Position numbers and translations under genes: made by a program | Source of the DNA: JAADHY01 sp964428935 | Lineage (GTDB): Bacteria; Planctomycetota; Planctomycetia; Planctomycetales; Planctomycetaceae | NCBI GenBank assembly: GCA_964428935.1 | Contig: CAYSAG010000171.1 | Coordinates: 1-10,998, forward strand | DNA: 10,998 nt | Direction: 5' to 3' | The notes under the pieces: generated by a model | Told to the model about the DNA's origin: nothing | Databases searched by the model: none | The model's input: only the letters and a program-made list of their open reading frames with translations | Part shown: in pieces, positions 7,290-10,998 of the stretch | Position numbering within the stretch: the first letter of the stretch is position 1 | Layout of the letters: every line of letters begins with the position of its first letter

Positions 7290-7307
7290 GGCCGGTTCGA
7301 AGTCCGC

Positions 7308-8684
7308 TCAACTGCCCTGCCCCGTCTCGGCCAGCTCCCGCCACAAGTACGCGCTGGCCAAAGTGCCGCGTCGCCAGTCCACCAGTCGAAACCGCTCGTT
7401 CGGACTGTGCAGGTTGTCGGTGTTCTGCCCCCAGCCGAGCAAGAGTGTACTGACCGCCAAGACTTCCTGGAAGGTTGCGACGACGGGGATTGACCCGCCC
7501 TCACGAATCAAGACGGGCTCGACGCCGAAAGCCAGACGAATGGCTCGTCGAGCCGCCTCCATTTGTGGGCTGTCTGGGTCGAACAGCACCGGACGGCCGC
7601 CGTGCTGTTGCGTCAGTTCCAGCGTCAGCCCCGGCAACAAGTTTTGCTCAAAGTAGCGTTTGAGCGACTGGAACACCTCGTCGGGTTCTTGGTCCGGCAC
7701 CAAACGGCAACTGATTTTTGCCGACGCTTTCGAGGGAATAATCGTCTTGGCTCCTTCGCCCGTGTAGCCGCTCACCAGTCCGTTGACGTCGCAAGTGGGC
7801 CGAGCCCAACGACGCTCCGTCACCGTGTAGCCCGGCTCGCCCCAGCCGGCCTCGACGCCCAGCCCAGCAAAAAAGGCCCGTTCGTCGAACGGCAGTGCGG
7901 CCAACCGCTTCCGCTCCTGCTCCGTCAGCGGACGCACCCGGTCGTAAAAGCCGGGAATGCGGACCCGGCCCTCGTCGTCGTGCAGCGAGGCGACCAGCCG
8001 GGCCAAGGCGTTGGCCGGGTTCGTCACCGCACCGCCGAAGACCCCGCTGTGCAAGTCCTGGCTGGGACCACGCACCGTCACCTCGCAGGCCATGATTCCC
8101 CGCAAGCCGTAAGTAATGGCCGGCAAGTCCGGGCCGTACTGACTGGTGTCGCTCACCACAACCACGTCGCAAGCCAGTTCCTCGCGGCGCTGACGCAAGA
8201 ACCGCTCCAAATTCTCGCTGCCGACCTCCTCTTCACCCTCGACCACAAAGACAACGTTCACCGGCAGGCGGCCTTCGACTTTCAGCCACGCCTCGACCGC
8301 TCCCACGTGCGTCCACAACTGCCCCTTGTCGTCGGTGGCTCCCCGTGCGTACAGGCAACCGTCTCGAACAGACGGCTCGAACGGCGGCGTTTGCCACTGG
8401 TCCAGCGGGTCCGGCGGCTGAACGTCGTAGTGACCGTAGACCAGCACGGTCGGGCGGTCGGGCCGCTCCAACCACCGAGCGTAGACAATTGGGTGGCCGT
8501 CGGTCGGGACCACGTCGGCCGAAAGTCCCATTGCCGAGAAGTGGTCGCGCAAGAACGTCGCCGCGGCGTGCATGTCTTGGCGGTGAGCCGGGTCGGCGCT
8601 GACGCTGGGAATTCGCAGAAACTGCTTGAGCTGCTCCAGAAGCCGCTGTTCGCTGTCTTGCAGGTACTGCAGCACACGTTCCAT
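7308..8684 (-). CDS. M20-family metallo-dipeptidase
   Basis: 458 aa, typical of the M20 dipeptidase (carnosinase/CPG2-like) group of about 450-470 aa. These are cytosolic two-zinc peptidases that trim small peptides. Expected ligands and catalytic residues are present: YGHYDVQPPDP at 83-93 (His85, Asp87), ATDDKGQ at 116-122 (bridging Asp118), VEGEEEVGS at 148-156 (catalytic Glu152 with ligand Glu153), VVVSDT at 175-180 (Asp179), LHSGVFGG at 211-218 (substrate/dimer His212), and NLHSPNE at 424-430 (ligand His426). No signal peptide is seen. Start at 8684: AAGGAG 6 nt upstream and a normal MERVLQYLQ N-terminus; the frame is open to 8816 without homology. It follows the FHA gene after 236 bp. 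A TACAGT hexamer at 8735-8730 on the minus strand could be a -10, but no good -35 accompanies it. The exact substrate cannot be told. Confidence 0.95.
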   Translation of the reverse strand: MERVLQYLQDSEQRLLEQLKQFLRIPSVSADPAHRQDMHAAATFLRDHFSAMGLSADVVPTDGHPIVYARWLERPDRPTVLVYGHYDVQPPDPLDQWQTPPFEPSVRDGCLYARGATDDKGQLWTHVGAVEAWLKVEGRLPVNVVFVVEGEEEVGSENLERFLRQRREELACDVVVVSDTSQYGPDLPAITYGLRGIMACEVTVRGPSQDLHSGVFGGAVTNPANALARLVASLHDDEGRVRIPGFYDRVRPLTEQERKRLAALPFDERAFFAGLGVEAGWGEPGYTVTERRWARPTCDVNGLVSGYTGEGAKTIIPSKASAKISCRLVPDQEPDEVFQSLKRYFEQNLLPGLTLELTQQHGGRPVLFDPDSPQMEAARRAIRLAFGVEPVLIREGGSIPVVATFQEVLAVSTLLLGWGQNTDNLHSPNERFRLVDWRRGTLASAYLWRELAETGQGS

Positions 8685-8920
8685 GGGTCGCTCCTTTTCC
8701 ACGCGAAGCAGAGGGACCACGGGAGCCGTACTGTACCGTTTGCAAGACCGAGGGGAAAGGCGAGCGGTGCAGACGTTGCGCGGAAGCAAGACGACCTCCT
8801 CGGTTCGACGCCCCACAGAGTGGTCTGCGGTGGAAGCGGTGAGTTGCCTGCCGGGTCGGTAGCCGAGGGCGTTGCGACGGCAAAGACGTCAGCCAGCCTT
8901 TGGGACGGCGACGCTTGAGG

Positions 8921-9355
8921 TCAAGCGTTTTGTTCCGTGTCGGAACGGGTCGAAGGCGAGTCGGGCTCCACCAGCGGAACCGGGACGTCCTGACTGAGCT
9001 CTTGCGGCGACACTTCGCTGGGACGAACCGGCTCGGCGGACCGCACGGCCCGGCCGGGCCGAACCTGCTGTTGCTCGAACCGGTACTCGACGTCGCCAAT
9101 GCGGACGTGGTCTCCCAGTTTCAGCTCCCGTTCGCGCTCAATTCGCTCGCCGTTGACCCAAACGCCGTTCAAGCTGCCCAGGTCTCGCACGTAAAATCGG
9201 TCGTCCGCACGGACAATGCAGCAGTGCTTCCTGGAGACGCGACGCGTCCGCCGGAGCACCACGTCGCACGCGGAGTCTCGACCGATGAGCACAATCGGTT
9301 TGTCGATTGGAATCAGAACTCCGCCTTTCAGCGGACGCAACACGACAGAAGACAT
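8921..9355 (-). CDS. Small FHA-domain protein
   Basis: 144 aa. Residues 1-95 form a forkhead-associated domain, which binds phosphothreonine peptides: LIGRDSACDVVL at 23-34 (Gly25-Arg26), RVSRKHCCI at 39-47 (Ser41 and His44), and DLGSLNGVWVNGERI at 58-72 (Asn63, Asn68-Gly69). All key positions are kept. The tail (about 96-144) is Pro/Ser/Glu-rich, probably disordered, and ends QNA; no second domain is seen. Such proteins usually act with Ser/Thr kinases, but no kinase is in the window. Start at 9355: first Met before the FHA strand; the ribosome site is ambiguous (GAGG 2 nt away or GGCGGAA 8 nt away). It is divergent from the cysteine-cluster gene with 156 bp between them. Confidence 0.93.
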   Translation of the reverse strand: MSSVVLRPLKGGVLIPIDKPIVLIGRDSACDVVLRRTRRVSRKHCCIVRADDRFYVRDLGSLNGVWVNGERIERERELKLGDHVRIGDVEYRFEQQQVRPGRAVRSAEPVRPSEVSPQELSQDVPVPLVEPDSPSTRSDTEQNA

Positions 9356-9400
9356 GACCTCGTTTCCGCCAACGCCGACGGCTCACCAATGCGGAAGGAA

Positions 9401-9439
9401 AGAGTTGCCCAAGCTGGTTGCTTCCCACGGGACAACTCT
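9401..9439. promoter_or_regulatory. Inverted repeat in the FHA / cysteine-cluster divergent spacer
   Basis: AGAGTTG (9401-9407) and CAACTCT (9433-9439) form a 7-bp inverted repeat. Next to it, CCC (9408-9410) can pair with GGG across a one-base bulge. It lies between two divergent starts, overlapping a weak minus-strand TAGAGT, so it could be an operator or a leader hairpin of the FHA transcript. Confidence 0.3.
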
Positions 9440-9475
9440 AGCATGTTCCCGCTGCGGGTGCCACAAGCGGCCGCG

Positions 9476-9505
9476 TCGACAGCCGCAGTGACTGGTGTGT
9501 AGACT
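9476..9505 (+). promoter_or_regulatory. Candidate promoter giving a leaderless cysteine-cluster mRNA
   Basis: TCGACA (9476-9481, 5 of 6 to TTGACA) and TAGACT (9500-9505, 4 of 6 to TATAAT) are 18 bp apart. Transcription would begin at about 9512, the first base of the ATG. The only ribosome site, GAGG at 9506-9509, is just 2 nt from the ATG, which fits a leaderless start. Confidence 0.35.
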
Positions 9506-9511
9506 GAGGCC

Positions 9512-9943
9512 ATGAGCCAGACCACGAACAACAAAACGGCTTGGTACAGTCCAGGACTCTACTTTCGTTGCACCCAGTGCGGACGGTGCTGCACGGGCGG
9601 ACCGGGAGCCGTGTGGGTGTCCGAAGCAGAGGTGGAAGCCATTGCTGACTTCTTGGGGTGCAGCGTCGGCGAGGTGAAGCTAATGTACACGCGTGTGGTT
9701 GGCGCGCGGCTGTCGCTCCGAGAGTTTGCCAACGGAGACTGCGTCTTTCTGGACCCCCGCACGCGGCTGTGTCGCATTCACCCCGTGCGGCCCCGGCAGT
9801 GCCTCGCGTGGCCGTTTTGGCCTTCGAACTTGCAGTCGCCCGAGTCGTGGAACCGGACGAAAGCGGTTTGTCCGGGGGCCGGGACCGGCGAGCTGGTGCC
9901 GGTCGAGGAAATCGAGCGGCTGGCTTCACTGATTGACCTGTAG
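9512..9943 (+). CDS. YkgJ-type cysteine-cluster protein (CxxCxxCC)
   Basis: 143 aa. FRCTQCGRCCTGG at 18-30 gives the C20-x2-C23-x2-C26-C27 signature of the YkgJ/UPF0153 family of small putative zinc- or iron-sulphur-binding proteins. More conserved Cys follow: NGDCVFLDP (Cys77), RLCRIHPVRPRQCLAWPFWP (Cys87 and Cys97) and AVCPG (Cys120). No signal peptide or membrane segment is seen. The biochemical role of the family is not known to me. The start at 9512 is the only good one before the Cys motif; its ribosome site is poor, see the promoter entry. A GC hairpin lies 5 nt after the stop. No partner gene is nearby. Confidence 0.93.
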   Translation: MSQTTNNKTAWYSPGLYFRCTQCGRCCTGGPGAVWVSEAEVEAIADFLGCSVGEVKLMYTRVVGARLSLREFANGDCVFLDPRTRLCRIHPVRPRQCLAWPFWPSNLQSPESWNRTKAVCPGAGTGELVPVEEIERLASLIDL

Positions 9944-9948
9944 GTCGC

Positions 9949-9967
9949 CTCCCGCGCCGGCCGGGAG
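9949..9967 (+). terminator. Hairpin just after the cysteine-cluster gene
   Basis: CTCCCG (9949-9954) pairs with CGGGAG (9962-9967) around a 7-nt loop, starting 5 nt after the TAG. It has no T-run, so the call is tentative. Confidence 0.35.
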
Positions 9968-10279
9968 AGGGCACACGGACGCGGCTCAGGACCGGCTGGA
10001 CGGGAAAAGGCGCGAGCCGCGGCAAACGCCTCGGTTTCCGGCCGTTCTTGCTGCCGCTCGACACTTTCCGCGCGAGGCTTGGCGGCTGCGAGCCGGCAAG
10101 GCGGCCGGTGGCTGTCTTGGCTCGGTCCGGTTGCGCAAGCCACAAGAAGTTCGCCGAACGTGCCGGTCGCTCAGAATTTGTTGATGCTGACGGCTCTGCT
10201 CGGTCGATTTTGACTTCAGACACCACACGCTCCGCGAGGTGACCGGACTGTGATTTGCACGTCCACGCGCACGGCGGGA

Positions 10280-10302
10280 GCCCCGGGGACACCGCTCGGG
10301 GC
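10280..10302. repeat. GC hairpin in the HU upstream spacer
   Basis: GCCCCG (10280-10285) pairs with CGGGGC (10297-10302) around an 11-nt loop. Role unknown; short GC hairpins are common by chance at this composition. Confidence 0.25.
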
Positions 10303-10522
10303 CGCCCCTGTTGGCCTCGACCGGCGGTGCGGCTGTGTTTTCGGTCCGGGCTTGTGCGGGCCGTGGGTGGACCAACGGACGTTGGTTGGGGAAGACTGGG
10401 AAAAGGTTACGGGTGGCTCGTGCCCGCTCCGTCGCAGGCGGCGGGGCGGACCACGGGTCGACGGCGAGCCCGTTTGGCGCAGGCGCGCAGCAGGAAGGGC
10501 GAGCCGGAGACACAGGTGGGCG

Positions 10523-10540
10523 CGGGGCGTTTCAGCCCCG
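10523..10540. repeat. GGGGC-GTTTCA-GCCCC intergenic hairpin
   Basis: CGGGGC (10523-10528) and GCCCCG (10535-10540) form a 6-bp stem with a 6-nt loop. The GGGGCGTTTCAGCCCC core resembles dispersed intergenic elements I recall from planctomycetes; this is from memory and unverified. Confidence 0.4.
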
Positions 10541-10630
10541 GCCTTGGACTTGGTCGGGACGGCGCCGCGGGTCACGGCGGACGGGCGTCTCCGGCCGGGT
10601 TGCCCGTCGAATCGGAGTCCCCAGGCGAAT

Positions 10631-10648
10631 CAACTTGACACTAAGTTG
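10631..10648. promoter_or_regulatory. Perfect palindrome over the HU -35 box
   Basis: CAACTT (10631-10636) and AAGTTG (10643-10648) form a perfect inverted repeat with a 6-bp centre. It covers TTGACA (10635-10640), so a dimeric regulator bound here would block the promoter. The CTTTT just after it would also allow a weak terminator reading. Confidence 0.45.
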
Positions 10649-10664
10649 CTTTTGTGACTACACT
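10635..10664 (+). promoter_or_regulatory. Sigma-70-type promoter of the HU gene
   Basis: TTGACA (10635-10640, perfect -35) and TACACT (10659-10664, 4 of 6) are 18 bp apart, in the most AT-rich part of the spacer. The predicted transcript start is near 10671, giving a leader of about 68 nt. TTGTGAC occurs twice (10652-10658 and 10664-10670), 12 bp apart, overlapping and flanking the -10. Confidence 0.6.
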
Positions 10665-10685
10665 TGTGACGTTCGGATTCGCTCA

Positions 10686-10742
10686 ATGGAGGAGAATGCC
10701 GATCTCGACGTCAACCGCTGGCGCAGGAGACTCCAGTCGTGA
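10686..10742 (+). CDS. Possible 18-codon leader ORF overlapping the HU start
   Basis: ATG at 10686 opens MEENADLDVNRWRRRLQS and stops at TGA 10740-10742, overlapping the HU GTG (10739-10741) by two bases. It begins about 15 nt after the predicted transcript start. It has no clear ribosome site of its own. Its AGG-AGA Arg codons are the HU Shine-Dalgarno, so the peptide sequence may be incidental. Confidence 0.2.
   Translation: MEENADLDVNRWRRRLQS
10725..10730 (+). promoter_or_regulatory. Shine-Dalgarno of the HU gene
   Basis: AGGAGA lies 8 nt before the GTG at 10739. No ATG exists in the HU frame upstream, so this fixes the non-ATG start. Confidence 0.7.
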
Positions 10743-10998
10743 CCAAGACCAAGAAAGAGATTGTCAAGGAGATCTCCGAAGCGACTGGTCTGACGCAGGT
10801 CAAGACCAAGGAGATTGTCCAAATGGTGCTCGACGCCATTGTCGACGCGGTCGTCGAGCACGGCCGGATTGAGTTGCGAAATTTCGGCGTTTTTGAGGTC
10901 AAGAAGCGGGCGGCGAGAAAGGCACGGAACCCGCGAACGGGCGAGCAGGTTGACGTCGGTGAGAAGTACGTGGTGACGTTCAAACCAGGAAAACGAAT
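10739..10998 (+). CDS. HU/IHF-family DNA-binding protein (3' end outside window)
   Basis: 86 residues are visible of an expected 90-100. The product is a dimeric nucleoid protein that bends DNA. From GTG it reads MTKTKKEIVKEISEATGLTQ, then VKTKEIVQMVLDAIVDAVVE (helices of the dimer core), then RIELRNFGVFEVKKRAARKA, ARNPRTGEQV and VGEKYVVTFKPGKR. GxF (FGVFE) and RNPRTGE at the tip of the DNA-binding arm, with the Pro that intercalates, are intact. The start is GTG with AGGAGA 8 nt upstream. It is preceded by a strong promoter, a palindrome and a small overlapping ORF. HU and IHF subunits cannot be told apart safely; the single gene and arm favour an HU-like homodimer. The reading frame is cut by the window end. 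Confidence 0.95.
   Translation, partial: MTKTKKEIVKEISEATGLTQVKTKEIVQMVLDAIVDAVVEHGRIELRNFGVFEVKKRAARKARNPRTGEQVDVGEKYVVTFKPGKR

Larger units (their letters stand above)
9944..10738. other. Spacer of about 800 bp between the cysteine-cluster gene and HU
   Basis: No conserved gene is recognised on either strand; crossing frames are Arg/Gly/Pro-rich. It contains three GC hairpins (9949-9967, 10280-10302 and 10523-10540) and, at its right end, the HU promoter and leader. A structured RNA is possible but I recognise none (no tRNA, RNase P, SRP or tmRNA motif). Confidence 0.5.

Noticed and set aside
7260..7310. tRNA-like T-loop GGTTCGAAGTCC
   Set aside because: The flanking bases do not form a T-stem and no acceptor or anticodon arm can be drawn.
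6509..7453. 314-codon plus-strand frame antisense to serS
   Set aside because: It is a shadow of seryl-tRNA synthetase, with no domain of its own.
7563..8918. 451-codon plus-strand frame antisense to the dipeptidase
   Set aside because: It mirrors an intact M20 gene with all catalytic residues; long antisense frames are expected at high GC.
9328..9534. Small minus-strand frame with a signal-peptide-like start
   Set aside because: It overlaps the FHA start and the cysteine-cluster start in the antisense direction and has no ribosome site.
9438..10292. 284-codon minus-strand frame over the cysteine-cluster gene and spacer
   Set aside because: It is Arg/Pro/Ser-rich, antisense to a clear gene and without recognisable domain.

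Overview
The window looks like a chromosomal stretch of a GC-rich bacterium (roughly 60-65% GC by eye). My best guess is Planctomycetota. The reasons are indirect: long non-coding spacers (coding density only about 68% by my boundaries), genes mostly standing alone on both strands, a membrane zinc-ribbon protein and a short FHA protein of a style common in that phylum, and intergenic hairpin repeats resembling ones I remember from planctomycete genomes. No rRNA, tRNA, CRISPR array, transposase or phage gene was seen. 

Left part, minus strand: a left-edge piece of a sigma-54 (NtrC-type) activator whose homology stops abruptly at about 257; 556 bp with no recognisable gene; a two-zinc-ribbon, four-helix membrane protein with a clear internal duplication (814-2289); a HemL-like class-III PLP aminotransferase (2495-3859); and a HIT/HINT nucleotide hydrolase (4120-4470). 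Each pair is separated by 200 bp or more. 

Middle: a 590-bp divergent spacer, then a small plus-strand GYD-domain protein (5062-5346). A 535-bp convergent spacer follows, carrying a strong GC hairpin and three tandem 28-bp hairpin repeats. 

Right-middle, minus strand, in transcription order: a 144-aa FHA protein (8921-9355), an M20 metallo-dipeptidase (7308-8684) and seryl-tRNA synthetase (5882-7153). The 154-nt gap before serS can form two mutually exclusive hairpins. 

Right end, plus strand: a CxxCxxCC (YkgJ-type) cysteine-cluster protein (9512-9943) divergent from the FHA gene; a spacer of about 800 bp; and an HU/IHF-family DNA-binding protein starting with GTG at 10739 and cut by the window edge. 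The HU gene has the best promoter in the window, a palindrome over its -35 box and an 18-codon upstream ORF overlapping its start. 

The genes do not form an evident single pathway; most are housekeeping or stand-alone. I found no convincing new multi-gene defence, mobile or biosynthetic system. The best leads are the duplicated zinc-ribbon membrane protein, the broken sigma-54 activator, the serS leader structure, the HU leader region, the 28-bp repeats, and an odd composition in which GATC/ATC is strongly avoided and Ile is mostly ATT despite high GC.
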